NCBI RefSeq assembly: GCF_025398735.1
Contig: NZ_CP104694.1
Coordinates: 1,885,001-1,949,000, forward strand
From: Tahibacter amnicola
GTDB lineage: Bacteria; Pseudomonadota; Gammaproteobacteria; Xanthomonadales; Rhodanobacteraceae
Length of the DNA stretch: 64,000 bases
Direction of reading: 5' to 3'
Part shown: piece by piece, positions 51,500 to 61,067 of the stretch
How positions within the stretch are numbered: the stretch's first letter is position 1
How the letters are laid out: each line of letters opens with the position of its first letter
Translations under genes and position numbers: made by a program
The notes under the pieces: model-generated
Databases searched by the model: none
What the model was told of the DNA's origin: nothing
What the model saw: only the letters and a program-made list of their open reading frames with translations

Positions 51500-54400
51500 C
51501 TAGGCCGCTTTGCGTTGCGCCAGCGTGGCGAGCAGGTCACTGGCCGAGCGCAGGCGTTCGGCGGTGCCGGGCAGTTCCATGCGGATCTTGAGCTTGTCCT
51601 GTCCGTCGAGCGTGAACACGCGCGGCTGGCTCTGGATCAGCTTGATCACGGTCAGTGGTTCCACATTGGGATTCTTCCCAAAAACAGCGCGTCCACCCTG
51701 GGCGCCGAGTTCGAGGCGACGGATGCCCAGCGCCGTGGCGCGCAGCTTCAGCTCAGTGACGGCGAAAAGGTTCTTGACGGCATCGGGCAACAGACCGAAG
51801 CGATCGACCATTTCGATTTGCAGTTCGCGCAGTTGGTCCGAGTCGCGCGCACTGGCAATGCGCTTGTAGAGCGTCAGGCGGGCATGCACATCGGGCAGGT
51901 AGTCATCCGGGATCAGGGCGGGCAGGTGCAGTTCGACTTCGGCTTCGTGTTCGTTGACCAGTTCGAAATCAGGCACCTTCCCGCTCTTGAGTGCGCGGAC
52001 CGCACGTTCGAGCAGGTCCGTGTACAGCGAGAAGCCAACCTCCTGGATCTGTCCGCTCTGCTCGTCGCCGAGCAATTCACCGGCGCCGCGGATCTCAAGA
52101 TCGTGAGTGGCCAGCGTGAAGCCGGCGCCAAGTTCCTCCATCGACGCCAGCGCCTCCAGGCGTTTCTCCGCATCGGCGGTGATCGACTTGCGGTCGGGCA
52201 GGATCAGATAGGCGTAGGCGCGATGGTGCGACCGGCCGACGCGGCCGCGCAGCTGGTGCAGCTGCGCCAGTCCGAACCGGTCGGCGCGGTTGACGATGAT
52301 GGTGTTGGCGGTCGGAATGTCGATGCCCGACTCGATGATCGTCGTGCACAGCAGCACGTTGAACCGCTGGCGGTGGAAGTCCAGCATGACCTGCTCGAGT
52401 TCCTTTTCCGGCATCTGGCCGTGGGCGATCCGGATGCGCGCATCCGGGATCAGCGCCTGCAGGTCGCGCTCGGTCTTCTCGATGGTGTCGACTTCGTTGT
52501 GCAGGAAATACACCTGGCCGCCGCGCTGCAATTCGCGCTGGAATGCCTCCCGCAGCAAGGCCGGATCCCACTGGGAAATGAAGGTCTTTACCGCCAGGCG
52601 ATGCGCCGGCGGCGTGGCAATGATGGACAGGTCGCGCATGCCCGACATGGCCATGTTCAAGGTTCGCGGAATCGGCGTCGCGGTCAGCGTGAGGAGATCG
52701 ACCTCGGCGCGCAGCTTCTTGAGCTGCTCTTTCTGGCGCACGCCGAAGCGCTGTTCCTCATCGACGATGACCAGCCCCAGGTCCTTGAACTTCACGTCCT
52801 GCTGCAGCAGCCGGTGCGTGCCGATCATCACGTCGATCTGGCCTTCGGCCAGCTTCTTCATGGCCTCGTCGACTTCCTTCTTGGATTTGAAGCGCGACAG
52901 GACATCGACACGGATCGGCCAGTCCGCATAGCGATCGCGGAAATTCTGGTAGTGCTGCTGCGCCAGGAGTGTCGTCGGCACCAGCACGGCCACCTGTTTT
53001 CCGGCCACCGCGGTAACGAAGGCCGCACGCAGCGCCACTTCCGTCTTGCCGAAGCCGACGTCGCCGCAGACGACGCGATCCATCGGCTTGCCGGAAGCCA
53101 GGTCCGCGACAACCGCATCGATGGCGTTGAGCTGGTCGGGCGTTTCCTCAAATGGAAACGCGGCGGCGAACTGTTCGTACATGACCCGGTCGACGGGCAG
53201 GGCGACGCCCTGGCGCGCCTCGCGCTGGGCGTAGATGGCGAGCAGTTCGGCCGCGACGTCGCGGACCTTCTCCGCCGCCTTGCGCTTGGCACGTTCCCAG
53301 GCGTCGCCGCCGAGGGAATGCAGCGGAGCCAGCTCCGGCGACGACCCCGAATAGCGCGAAACCAGGTGCAACTGCGCGACCGGTACGTAGAGCTTGTCGC
53401 TCTTGGCGTATTCGATGGCGAGGAATTCATTGGCGCTGCCGCCGACATCGAGCTTGATCAGTCCCTGGTAGCGGCCGACGCCATGATCGACGTGCACGAT
53501 GGGCGCACCGATGGCCAGCTCGGTGAGATCACGGATGATGGTTTCCGGATCGCGCGCCGCACGTTTGCGGCGGCGCTGCTGTGCGACGCGCTCGCCCAGC
53601 AGCTCGCGTTCGGTCAGCACCGTGACAGGCGTGGTGGTCAGGGCGAAGCCGGTATTGAGCGCGGCGACGCCGATCGCCAGCCGCATGGGCATCGACAGGA
53701 ACTCCTGCCACGATGCCACAGTATCCGGACGGATCTGCGCTGCCGCCAGCTGTTCAATCAATGCTTCGCGCCGGCCGGCCGAATCGGCGGCAATAAAGAC
53801 GCGGCCCGGATAGGCCGCCAGAAAATGCGACAACTCGGCGGCCGGGGCGTCGCTCTTGCGATTGATCGGCAGCATTGGCGCCGGTTGCGTGCCGAGGCTG
53901 ACGACGTGCTCGTTGGCGCCTTTCGCGACAATGTCGACACGCAACTGCCGGTTGAGCTGCTCGCGCAGCAGGTCCGGTGACAGGTACAGCTCGGCCGGCG
54001 GCAGGATCGGGCGCTCGATGTCGTGCGCGCGCTGGTCGTAGCGGTCGGCAGTCTGTTTCCAGAACTGCTCGGCCGCATCGAGCACACCCTCGCACAGCAC
54101 GAAAAGCGATTCGCCGGCGAGATAATCGAACAGGGTGGCGGTGGTTTCGAAGAACAGCGGCAGGTAGTACTCGATGCCGGCCGGCGTCGCGCCTTCTTTC
54201 AGATCCTGGTACAGCGGGCAACGACGGATGTCGATCGGAAATCGTTCGCGCAGACGCGTGCGGAATTGTTTCGTCGATTCATCCGTCAGCGGAAACTCGC
54301 GCGCCGGCAGCAGGCGCACTTCTTCGACTTTCTGAGCCGAGCGCTGCGTTTCCGGATCGAAGCTGCGGATCGATTCGATCTCCTCGTCGAACAGTTCGAT

Positions 54401-54952
54401 GCGATAGGGCTCGGCCGCGCCCATGGGGAAAATGTCGATCAGGGCGCCGCGTACGGCAAAATCGCCGGGCTCGAGCACCTGCGGCACGTGGCGGTATCCG
54501 GCCGATTCGAGTCGACGCTGCTCGATCGATAGCTGCAGTGTCTGGCCCACGCGCATTGCCAGGCCGGTTCCGCCGATATAGCTCGTTGGCGGCAGGCGTT
54601 GCATCAGGGTTGCCGCCGGCACTACCAGGATGCCGCGACGGACGGTCGGCAGCCGGAACAGGGTGGCGACGCGCTGGGAGACGATCTCCGGATGCGGCGC
54701 GAAAAGGTCGTACGGCAGTGTTTCCCAATCGGGAAAATGCAGCACTTCGAGCGAGCCGCCGGCGAATACCGCCAGTTCCGACTCCAGTGCGTGGGCGCTC
54801 TGTGTGTCGCGCGTCACGGCGACAACCAGCCCGGCGTGCTGGCGCGCCACTTCGGCAAACGCGAGCGCGGCCGAGGAGCCTTGCGGTGTTTCCCAGTAGC
54901 GACGGACTTTGGCGGCGGTCGGGAGCGGTGGAAGCGGCAGGATCGAGGTCAT
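51500..54952 (-). CDS. mfd: Transcription-repair coupling factor Mfd
   Basis: 1150-aa ATP-dependent translocase that removes RNA polymerase stalled at DNA damage and recruits UvrA. The UvrB-like module is at the N-terminus (FPDWETLPYDLFAPHPEIVS), the CarD-like RNA polymerase interaction domain around residue 480-550 (PIVHVDHGVGRYQGL), then the RecG-like motor with Walker A CGDVGFGKTEVALRAAF and DEEQRFGVRQKE. GRVGRSHHRAYAYLI is the helicase motif VI. Full length and intact, on the minus strand. Confidence 0.98.
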   Translation of the reverse strand: MTSILPLPPLPTAAKVRRYWETPQGSSAALAFAEVARQHAGLVVAVTRDTQSAHALESELAVFAGGSLEVLHFPDWETLPYDLFAPHPEIVSQRVATLFRLPTVRRGILVVPAATLMQRLPPTSYIGGTGLAMRVGQTLQLSIEQRRLESAGYRHVPQVLEPGDFAVRGALIDIFPMGAAEPYRIELFDEEIESIRSFDPETQRSAQKVEEVRLLPAREFPLTDESTKQFRTRLRERFPIDIRRCPLYQDLKEGATPAGIEYYLPLFFETTATLFDYLAGESLFVLCEGVLDAAEQFWKQTADRYDQRAHDIERPILPPAELYLSPDLLREQLNRQLRVDIVAKGANEHVVSLGTQPAPMLPINRKSDAPAAELSHFLAAYPGRVFIAADSAGRREALIEQLAAAQIRPDTVASWQEFLSMPMRLAIGVAALNTGFALTTTPVTVLTERELLGERVAQQRRRKRAARDPETIIRDLTELAIGAPIVHVDHGVGRYQGLIKLDVGGSANEFLAIEYAKSDKLYVPVAQLHLVSRYSGSSPELAPLHSLGGDAWERAKRKAAEKVRDVAAELLAIYAQREARQGVALPVDRVMYEQFAAAFPFEETPDQLNAIDAVVADLASGKPMDRVVCGDVGFGKTEVALRAAFVTAVAGKQVAVLVPTTLLAQQHYQNFRDRYADWPIRVDVLSRFKSKKEVDEAMKKLAEGQIDVMIGTHRLLQQDVKFKDLGLVIVDEEQRFGVRQKEQLKKLRAEVDLLTLTATPIPRTLNMAMSGMRDLSIIATPPAHRLAVKTFISQWDPALLREAFQRELQRGGQVYFLHNEVDTIEKTERDLQALIPDARIRIAHGQMPEKELEQVMLDFHRQRFNVLLCTTIIESGIDIPTANTIIVNRADRFGLAQLHQLRGRVGRSHHRAYAYLILPDRKSITADAEKRLEALASMEELGAGFTLATHDLEIRGAGELLGDEQSGQIQEVGFSLYTDLLERAVRALKSGKVPDFELVNEHEAEVELHLPALIPDDYLPDVHARLTLYKRIASARDSDQLRELQIEMVDRFGLLPDAVKNLFAVTELKLRATALGIRRLELGAQGGRAVFGKNPNVEPLTVIKLIQSQPRVFTLDGQDKLKIRMELPGTAERLRSASDLLATLAQRKAA

Positions 54953-55144
54953 CGCGGCACGAATCGAAGTAGACGCGCCAGGGCCACGCCCCGGCGGGGG
55001 TCGACAAGTCTACCCGGTTTGGGGGACCCGCCGGCCGATTCCGGGCATTGCAGCGGTGGCGGCCGCGACCGCCCGTTCAGCCCGGGATGTCCTGCCGGCT
55101 GTCGATCGCGCGGGGCTGCCTGCGATGCGCTGGCGGCGCGAGCG

Positions 55145-55756
55145 TCAGATTGCGAGACGGACGCGTGTAAGGCCCGTGCCGTGGAATACCGGTTCGCGAC
55201 GGAATCCGAGACTGTCGCACAGGGTGAGCATGCGGCCGTTCTCGACCAGTACGTCGCCCCAGATTTCGCGCACGCCGCGCGCGCGGCACGCCGCGATCAC
55301 GCGCTGCATCAGCAGGCGTCCGAAGCCTTGCCCATTCAGGGCTTTCTGCACGATCACGGCGAACTCGGCGCTGTCTGTGGTGGGGTCGATGTAGGCGCGG
55401 GCTACGCCGTGGATCTCAGGTTCCGGCACTTCCGGTCCGTCGACCAGCACCAGCGCGATTTCCCGGTCTGGGTCGATCTGGCACAGGCGCGTGGCCAGGG
55501 CATCCGGCAGCTCCGTCAGCGCGTGCAGGAAGCGCATGCGTATTTCTTCGGCGCTCAGGTGCGAGAAGCCACGTTGCAGCGCGACGACATCATCGGGATG
55601 AATGGGGCGCAGGCGGAGGGAGCGGCCGTCCCGGCATTTGACCCATTCACCGTCGGAGCGGGGCGCGTCGTTGGCGGCGCGGAATCGCAGACGTTCGGGC
55701 GGGCGCACCCGGGAACGGTAATTGCTCATCGCGACGAGGCTGGCTGACGTTTTCAT
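55145..55756 (-). CDS. GNAT family N-acetyltransferase
   Basis: 203-aa acetyltransferase with LRPIHPDDVVALQRGFSHLS at the start and NGQGFGRLLMQRVIAACRARG as acetyl-CoA site. It resembles the acetyltransferase domain attached to Pat-type protein acetylases and to RimI-like proteins. The ATG at 55756 is chosen because the segment upstream lacks similarity; the ATG at 55729 (MSNYRSRVR) is an alternative. The substrate is unknown. Confidence 0.85.
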   Translation of the reverse strand: MKTSASLVAMSNYRSRVRPPERLRFRAANDAPRSDGEWVKCRDGRSLRLRPIHPDDVVALQRGFSHLSAEEIRMRFLHALTELPDALATRLCQIDPDREIALVLVDGPEVPEPEIHGVARAYIDPTTDSAEFAVIVQKALNGQGFGRLLMQRVIAACRARGVREIWGDVLVENGRMLTLCDSLGFRREPVFHGTGLTRVRLAI

Positions 55757-55906
55757 GCACTGCACCATGCCCAAAGGCAGTGGAGCAGGACATCTAATCG
55801 GCCGCTCGCCGCGACGCCTGATGCCAGCATGTTGCAGTTTGTAACCATGATGGTGCCGGGCGCGACCTGGTACGCACCTTGCTTTTCTTTCAGTAGCGCA
55901 GGTGGA

Positions 55907-56275
55907 TCAGCCCAGGGCGGACAGTTCCCGGTTGAGCAGGCTGGGGTCGCCCAGGTTGAGCTCAATGAGCCGTTTGAGCTGGCTGAAACTGTCCAGGTCG
56001 ATTTTCTCCCAGCGGCAGCCGAGGCGATGCGGCATGACGTGGGCAATCGACACGCCCATGCTGATGATCACGCTGCCATTGATGCGCAGGTCCAGGCGGT
56101 GGCCGCCGCCCAGCTTCCCCTGCCATTCCACCGGCCGTTCAATCAGCACGCCCTTCAGGGAGACGTCGACAAGCTTTGTCTCCCACATGGCGCTGCCCGA
56201 ATACAGGCGCACGGTGCCTTCGAAGTTGAATCGTTGGAATCGGCGACGCTCGGCGCTGGAGGTTGGGGAGTTCAT
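55907..56275 (-). CDS. PilZ domain protein
   Basis: 122-aa single PilZ domain. The c-di-GMP-binding signature is the RRRFQRFNFEG motif near the N-terminus (R-x-x-x-R) and LVDVSLKGVLIE (D/N-x-S-x-x-G). Both elements are intact, so c-di-GMP binding is expected; the nearest c-di-GMP-making gene in the window is the TPR-GGDEF protein at 12794-14902. Likely a small effector protein. The gene diverges from nothing obvious; it lies upstream of an acetyltransferase on the same strand. Confidence 0.9.
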   Translation of the reverse strand: MNSPTSSAERRRFQRFNFEGTVRLYSGSAMWETKLVDVSLKGVLIERPVEWQGKLGGGHRLDLRINGSVIISMGVSIAHVMPHRLGCRWEKIDLDSFSQLKRLIELNLGDPSLLNRELSALG

Positions 56276-56396
56276 GTTCGCGACACTGCTGGAAGAAACG
56301 ACGGCAAATCCCCTGTTGCTGAAGGATTCTGACGCCCGCGGCAGGCAGGGGCAAGCACTGTGCCCCCGACTTTCGTCGCGGCATTTGCCGCGTTGG

Positions 56397-57200
56397 TCAG
56401 TTCGCGCGCTGTAGCACGAGTTCCAGCACGAACTTGCTGCCGAAAAAGCCGAGCAGCAACACGCCCATGCCGGTGAGCACGAGCCGTACGGCGCGACGGC
56501 CGCGCCAGCCGAAACGCCAGCGTCCGAACAGCAGGACGCCGAACACGACCCATGCCACCAGCGACAGCACGGTCTTGTGCACCAGGTGCTGTGCGAAAAG
56601 GTTCTCCACGAAAAGTACACCGCTCAGGAGGGTGAGCGTCAGCAGTGCAAAGCCGGCTCCGACCAGGCGGAACATGAGGGCTTCGGTGAGCGTCAAGGGT
56701 GGCAGCACGCGGACGAGCCCGCCGGACAATCGATGATTGCGCAGCGCACGTTCCTGGCCGAGCAGCAGGATGGCCAGCACGGCGGCCAGGCTCAGCACGG
56801 CGTAGGCGAGCAGGGCAACGGCCACGTGCAGCTGGATCTGCCAGCCGAGCGACAGGGGTTGCGAGGATGGCTGGACGAGAATGTCCAGGGTCACCAGCGA
56901 CGCCGCCAGAGGGAAGACGATCACGCCGAGCCCGGCCACTGGTCTTGCGATGTTGACGGCCAGGGTCAGGGCGGCGACCAGCAGGACCACCACGGACAGG
57001 GCGGTAAAGAAATGCAGGTCTATTCCGCCGCCGTGGCGGAGCAGTTCGGCCGCCGCATGAGCCGCGACGCCGCCGCCGGCCAGGGCGAGCCCGACAGAGC
57101 GCGATACGAGGGCCGGCCGGTTCAGCAGCGGCTGGGCGATGGCCAGCGCGCCGGCGAGGTACAGGACGGTGGCGATGATAGCCAGGACAAGGGGCAGCAT
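56397..57200 (-). CDS. CcsA/HemX-like cytochrome c assembly family protein
   Basis: 267-aa inner membrane protein with about eight helices. GWQIQLHVAVALLAYAVLSLAA and HKTVLSLVAWVVFGVLLFGRWRFGWRG match the cytochrome C assembly (CcmC/CcsA) domain found in YpjD/HemX-like proteins, including the His residues expected on the periplasmic side (LHVAVA, QHLVHKT). Its function in proteobacteria is unproven; possibly heme-related. It diverges from ffh, an arrangement common in gammaproteobacteria. Confidence 0.88.
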   Translation of the reverse strand: MLPLVLAIIATVLYLAGALAIAQPLLNRPALVSRSVGLALAGGGVAAHAAAELLRHGGGIDLHFFTALSVVVLLVAALTLAVNIARPVAGLGVIVFPLAASLVTLDILVQPSSQPLSLGWQIQLHVAVALLAYAVLSLAAVLAILLLGQERALRNHRLSGGLVRVLPPLTLTEALMFRLVGAGFALLTLTLLSGVLFVENLFAQHLVHKTVLSLVAWVVFGVLLFGRWRFGWRGRRAVRLVLTGMGVLLLGFFGSKFVLELVLQRAN

Positions 57201-57276
57201 CCGCCGAGTGTGGCATAGCGGCGCGGCTGCACGACAGGGATCGTGCGGGGGCGGCGATCCCCCGGGCGGGTGCTGC

Positions 57277-57282
57277 TATACT
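57277..57282 (+). promoter_or_regulatory. Putative extended -10 promoter for ffh
   Basis: TATACT preceded by TGC (TGCTATACT) is a good extended -10 element, 33 bases before the ffh ATG. In the ffh/ccsA divergent gap. No matching -35 box was found, as expected for extended -10 promoters. Confidence 0.5.
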
Positions 57283-57314
57283 CCCGCTCCTTCAAGCGGC
57301 CTACCTTTGCGTCC

Positions 57315-58703
57315 ATGTTCGAGTCCCTGAGCCAGCGGCTGTCTGCCACCATTGAGCGTCTGCGCGGTCGTGCGCGCCTGACCGAAGAAAACATCCGGGA
57401 GTCGCTGCGCGAAGTCCGCATTGCGCTGCTGGAGGCCGACGTGGCCCTGCCGGTGGTGCAGGCGCTGATCGAACGCGTCAAGGTACGCGCCGTCGGCCAG
57501 GATGTGCTCAAGAGCCTCACTCCGGGCCAGGCCCTGGTCCGCGTGGTGCGTGACGAGCTCACCTCGGTCATGGGAACGGTCAACAGCGACCTCAACCTGG
57601 CGACGCAGCCGCCGGCCGTGGTCCTGATGGCTGGCCTGCAGGGCGCCGGCAAGACCACCACGACCGCCAAGCTGGCCCGCTTCCTCAAGGAGCGGAAGAA
57701 AAAGAAGGTCATGGTCGTCAGCTGTGACGTCTACCGTCCAGCCGCTATCGAGCAATTGCGGGTGCTGGCCGAGCAGGTCGAGGTGCTGTTTCATCCCAGC
57801 GCCGGCGACCAGGATCCCGTCGCCATCGCGCGCGCCGCCCTGGACGCGGCCCGAAAGAATTTCGCCGACGTGCTGTTGGTCGATACCGCCGGCCGCCTGC
57901 ATGTCGATCAGGACATGATGGTCGAGATCAAGGCGCTGCACGCGGCCCTGAACCCGATCGAAACCCTGTTCGTGGTCGATTCGATGACCGGCCAGGACGC
58001 CGCCAATACGGCCAAGGCCTTCGCCGAGGCGCTGCCGCTGAGTGGCGTGATCCTCACCAAGACGGACGGCGACGCCCGTGGCGGCGCGGCGCTGTCGGTG
58101 CGCTACATCACTGGCCGGCCGATCAAGTTCATCGGCGCCGGTGAGAAGACCGAGGCGCTGGACCCGTTCCACCCCGACCGCATCGCCCAGCGCATCCTGG
58201 GCATGGGCGACGTGCTGTCGCTGGTCGAGCAGGTCGAGCAGAAGGTCGACCAGGAAAAGGCCCAGAAGCTGGCCGAAAAGGTCATGAAGGGCAAGCGTTT
58301 CGACCTCAATGACATGCGCGACCAGCTGCAGCAGATGCTGAGCATGGGCGGACTGGGGTCCTTGATGGAGAAATTGCCGGGCGTGAACAGTTTGCCGGAG
58401 AACGTCAAATCCAAGGTCAACGATCGCGAAGTGCACCGCATGATCGCGATCATCAATTCGATGACCAAGAAGGAGCGCCGTCATCCGGATCTCCTGAATG
58501 GTTCGCGCAAGGCACGCGTGGCGCGCGGTTCGGGTACGTTGCCCGCCGACGTGAACAAGTTGCTCAAGCAGTACCAGCAGATGGAAAAGATGATGTCCAA
58601 GCTCGCGGGCGGCGGCCTCAAGGGCCTGATGCGCTCCATGTCCGGCGCCATGCGTGGCATGGGCGGCGGCGGCTTTCCGGGCGGCGGCGGGATGATGCGC
58701 TGA
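57315..58703 (+). CDS. ffh: Signal recognition particle protein Ffh
   Basis: 462-aa SRP GTPase that binds signal sequences at the ribosome and delivers nascent inner membrane proteins to FtsY. The N domain (about 1-90) precedes the G domain with GLQGAGKTTTTAKLARFL (P-loop), VDTAGRLHVDQ and TKTDGDARGGAALS. The C-terminal M domain is methionine-rich (SMGGLGSLMEKLPG, then GLMRSMSGAMRGMG), ending in a Gly-rich tail. Full length, preceding rpsP after a 168-base gap. Confidence 0.98.
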   Translation: MFESLSQRLSATIERLRGRARLTEENIRESLREVRIALLEADVALPVVQALIERVKVRAVGQDVLKSLTPGQALVRVVRDELTSVMGTVNSDLNLATQPPAVVLMAGLQGAGKTTTTAKLARFLKERKKKKVMVVSCDVYRPAAIEQLRVLAEQVEVLFHPSAGDQDPVAIARAALDAARKNFADVLLVDTAGRLHVDQDMMVEIKALHAALNPIETLFVVDSMTGQDAANTAKAFAEALPLSGVILTKTDGDARGGAALSVRYITGRPIKFIGAGEKTEALDPFHPDRIAQRILGMGDVLSLVEQVEQKVDQEKAQKLAEKVMKGKRFDLNDMRDQLQQMLSMGGLGSLMEKLPGVNSLPENVKSKVNDREVHRMIAIINSMTKKERRHPDLLNGSRKARVARGSGTLPADVNKLLKQYQQMEKMMSKLAGGGLKGLMRSMSGAMRGMGGGGFPGGGGMMR

Positions 58704-58801
58704 GGCGTCCTGGCGGGCGTTTCGGAAGGTTTTCAGGGCGGTCCCGGCGGGTTTGTCCGCCCCAAAATACGTGCCGGGCTTTATTTTTCGAATTATTCGG
58801 C

Positions 58802-58807
58802 TACAAT
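58802..58807 (+). promoter_or_regulatory. Putative -10 element (TACAAT) for the rpsP operon
   Basis: TACAAT follows a TTATTTTTCGAATTATTC AT-rich stretch that would suit an UP-element/-35 region of a strong ribosomal promoter. It lies 65 bases before the rpsP ATG. Confidence 0.5.
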
Positions 58808-58871
58808 GCCGCGTTTCCCGGGGCTCGTTGCGCCTGCGACCGGCCCGACTACCTATAGAGAAAATCGACCA

Positions 58872-59129
58872 ATGGTCAAGATTCGCCTGTCCCGCGGTGG
58901 CGCCAAAGGGCGTCCGTTCTACCACATCGTCGTTGCTGACGAGCGCTATGCCCGTGACGGCCGCAGCATTGAACGTCTCGGCTTCTTCAACCCGATCGCC
59001 GCCGGCAAGGAAGTTCCGCTGGAACTGAACGTTGCCCGCGCGAACGAGTGGATCGCCAAGGGTGCCCAGCCGACCGAGAAGGTCCGGGCCCTGCTGAAGA
59101 AGGCCTCGAAGCAGGCCGCAGCCGCCTAA
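58872..59129 (+). CDS. rpsP: 30S ribosomal protein S16
   Basis: 85-aa S16 ([20 protein letters not shown] is the invariant start). It binds 16S rRNA during 30S assembly. An Ala-rich C-terminus ([10 protein letters not shown]) is typical for high-GC gammaproteobacteria. First gene of the conserved rpsP-rimM-trmD-rplS operon; rimM follows after 11 bases. Confidence 0.98.
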   Translation: MVKIRLSRGGAKGRPFYHIVVADERYARDGRSIERLGFFNPIAAGKEVPLELNVARANEWIAKGAQPTEKVRALLKKASKQAAAA

Positions 59130-59140
59130 GCGGTCCGCGC

Positions 59141-59656
59141 TTGAGCGAGAGCGTCGAACGACGGATCCTGGTTGGAAGGATCGTCGGCGTATCAGGCGTC
59201 CAGGGGGCGATCAAGCTCGAGTCCTGGACGAACCCGCGAATGCAGATTTTCAAGTACCAACCCTGGATCTTGAAATCGGCGTCGGGGGAGAAGGAGATTC
59301 AAGGCTGTCGTGGTCGCGAGCAGGGCAAGGGCATGATTGCCGAATTGCCCGGCGTCTGTGAACGCGAACAGGCAGCCGCCCTGATCGGCACGGAAATCTG
59401 GGTCTTGCGGTCGGCTTTGCCGCCGCCCAAGCCCGGCGAGTACTACTGGGCCGATCTGGAAGGGCTGGATGTGGTGACGACAGAGGGAATTCCACTCGGT
59501 CGCGTTTCGCACCTGTTCTCGACCGGCGCCAACGACGTCCTGGTTGCGAAGGACGCCGAACGTGAACGGATGGTTCCCTTCGTAGTCGGCCAGTACGTTG
59601 CCGAGATCGATTTCGATGCCCGGCGCATCGTGGTCGACTGGGATCCGGAGTTCTAG
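59141..59656 (+). CDS. rimM: Ribosome maturation factor RimM
   Basis: 171-aa RimM, needed for late 30S assembly around S19 and the 16S 3' domain. The N-terminal RimM domain reads [20 protein letters not shown]; the PRC-barrel C-terminus contains [16 protein letters not shown] and [19 protein letters not shown]. The best start is a TTG at 59141 ([12 protein letters not shown]). No ATG is available at a suitable position, so TTG is required to include the conserved N-terminus. Cotranscribed with rpsP and trmD. Confidence 0.95.
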   Translation: MSESVERRILVGRIVGVSGVQGAIKLESWTNPRMQIFKYQPWILKSASGEKEIQGCRGREQGKGMIAELPGVCEREQAAALIGTEIWVLRSALPPPKPGEYYWADLEGLDVVTTEGIPLGRVSHLFSTGANDVLVAKDAERERMVPFVVGQYVAEIDFDARRIVVDWDPEF

Positions 59657-59673
59657 AAGTCGAGGACGGCGCG

Positions 59674-60453
59674 GTGCGCATCGACGTCATCACGCTGTTT
59701 CCCGAGTTCATCCGCCAATGTGCTTCGGTCGGAGTGGTTGGCCGGGCGCAGGAACGGAACCTGCTGACGGTGGAATCGTGGAATCCACGCGATTTCGCGA
59801 CTGACAACTACCGTACGGTCGATGGCCGCACCTGCGGCGGCGGGCCGGGCATGGTGATGCTGATCCAGCCGCTCCGGGCGGCACTGGCGGCGGCCCGGGC
59901 TGCGGCTCCGTCGGCGGCAAGAACGATTTACCTGAGTCCGCAGGGAGCGCGGCTGACACAGGCCAGGGTGGCCGGGCTCGCGCGGGAGGAGCGATTGATC
60001 CTCCTTTGCGGACGATATGAAGGTGTGGACGAACGCCTGATCGAGCGGGAAGTCGACGAGGAACTCTCCATCGGCGACTACGTTTTGTCAGGTGGCGAGC
60101 TGGGCGCGGCCGTGGTGATCGACGCGATCGGTCGCCTGCAGGACGGGGCATTGAACGATGCCGCGTCGGCCGAGCAAGACTCGTTCTCCAACGGATTGTT
60201 GGATTGCCCGCACTATGCGAGACCCATGCAGGATGCGCTTGGCGCTGTACCGGATGTGTTGCAGTCGGGAAACCATGCGATGATCCGTCGCTGGCGCCTG
60301 AAGCAATCGCTGGGCCGTACCTGGTTGCGACGCCCCGATCTGCTCGCACGCGCGGACCTGGACGGCGAAGCGCGACAGTTGTTGGAAGAATTCCGCCGCG
60401 AATGGCTCGCGGCACAATGTAGCCAAAGGGCCGGCAACGCGCCGGAACCATAA
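59674..60453 (+). CDS. trmD: tRNA (guanine-N1)-methyltransferase TrmD
   Basis: 259-aa SPOUT methyltransferase that forms m1G37 in tRNAs reading CNN codons. It starts with GTG ([12 protein letters not shown]). [18 protein letters not shown] is the substrate/active-site loop, and [15 protein letters not shown] and [16 protein letters not shown] form the knotted SAM site. It sits between rimM (17 bases) and rplS (20 bases). Confidence 0.97.
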   Translation: MRIDVITLFPEFIRQCASVGVVGRAQERNLLTVESWNPRDFATDNYRTVDGRTCGGGPGMVMLIQPLRAALAAARAAAPSAARTIYLSPQGARLTQARVAGLAREERLILLCGRYEGVDERLIEREVDEELSIGDYVLSGGELGAAVVIDAIGRLQDGALNDAASAEQDSFSNGLLDCPHYARPMQDALGAVPDVLQSGNHAMIRRWRLKQSLGRTWLRRPDLLARADLDGEARQLLEEFRREWLAAQCSQRAGNAPEP

Positions 60454-60473
60454 ACAGACGAGTGGTGAGTGTC

Positions 60474-60839
60474 ATGAGCAACCTCCTTCAGCAATTCGAA
60501 GCCGCACAGATCAAGCGCACGCTGCCGGACTTCGGCCCGGGCGACACGGTGGTCGTCAACGTCAAGGTCAAGGAAGGCAATCGCGAGCGCGTGCAGGCTT
60601 ACGAAGGGGTGTGCATTGCCCGCAAGAACGCCGGCCTGAACTCCGCCTTCACCGTGCGCAAGATCTCGCACGGCACGGGCGTCGAGCGCGTCTTCCAGAC
60701 GCACAGCCCGGTCATCGAGTCGGTCTCGGTGAAGCGTCGCGGCAAGGTGCGTGGCGCCAAGCTGTACTACCTGCGTGGTCTGGAAGGCAAAGCCGCCCGC
60801 ATTCAGGAAGATCTGTCCAAGAGCGCGAAGTCGGAATAA
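60474..60839 (+). CDS. rplS: 50S ribosomal protein L19
   Basis: 121-aa L19 ([20 protein letters not shown] start, [13 protein letters not shown] core, [19 protein letters not shown] end). It lies at the 30S-50S interface. The longer frame upstream is not used because the ATG at 60474 matches the family N-terminus. Last gene of the rpsP operon, followed by a hairpin. Confidence 0.98.
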   Translation: MSNLLQQFEAAQIKRTLPDFGPGDTVVVNVKVKEGNRERVQAYEGVCIARKNAGLNSAFTVRKISHGTGVERVFQTHSPVIESVSVKRRGKVRGAKLYYLRGLEGKAARIQEDLSKSAKSE

Positions 60840-60861
60840 TCGACTTCCCGGATCTGCCGCA

Positions 60862-60886
60862 ACGGCCGCCCTCGGGCGGCCGTTTG
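60862..60886 (+). terminator. Terminator after rplS
   Basis: ACGGCCGCC pairs with GGCGGCCGT around a CTCG loop, followed by TTT in GCATTTCT. It begins 22 bases after the rplS stop. It is short of T-residues but well placed. Confidence 0.65.
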
Positions 60887-61005
60887 CATTTCTGCCCTGC
60901 GACGGTGCCGCAGACCGCCGCCCGGCCCGGCGCTGGCGTGAATGCCCGCTTGCCAGCCGCAACATGCGGCACCGTTCCGGGACGCACTTCGAAGGCACTG
61001 CCCCC

Positions 61006-61034
61006 GTTGAATCTGACCCGGACGCCCCTATGAT
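61006..61034 (+). promoter_or_regulatory. Putative heat-shock (sigma-32-like) promoter for htpG
   Basis: GTTGAAT at 61006-61012 resembles the heat-shock -35 box (CTTGAAA) and CCCCTATGA at 61025-61033 resembles the -10 box (CCCCATNT), with 12 bases between. The same sequence also reads as a passable sigma-70 pair TTGAAT-16-TATGAT. It lies about 35 bases upstream of htpG, a well-known heat-shock gene. Confidence 0.5.
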
Positions 61035-61067
61035 CCGCGCGTCCATCCACCTTTGAGGTCCTCGCCA

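Noticed and set aside
51470-53980. Long open frame on the plus strand opposite mfd (over 800 codons)
   Set aside because: It is the complement of an intact, family-confirmed mfd. High GC content keeps antisense frames open. No family features in the translation.
56274-56414. Short plus-strand ORF MFATLLEETTANPLLL overlapping the PilZ start
   Set aside because: It arises from the palindromic overlap with the PilZ start codon; no ribosome-binding site and no family match.
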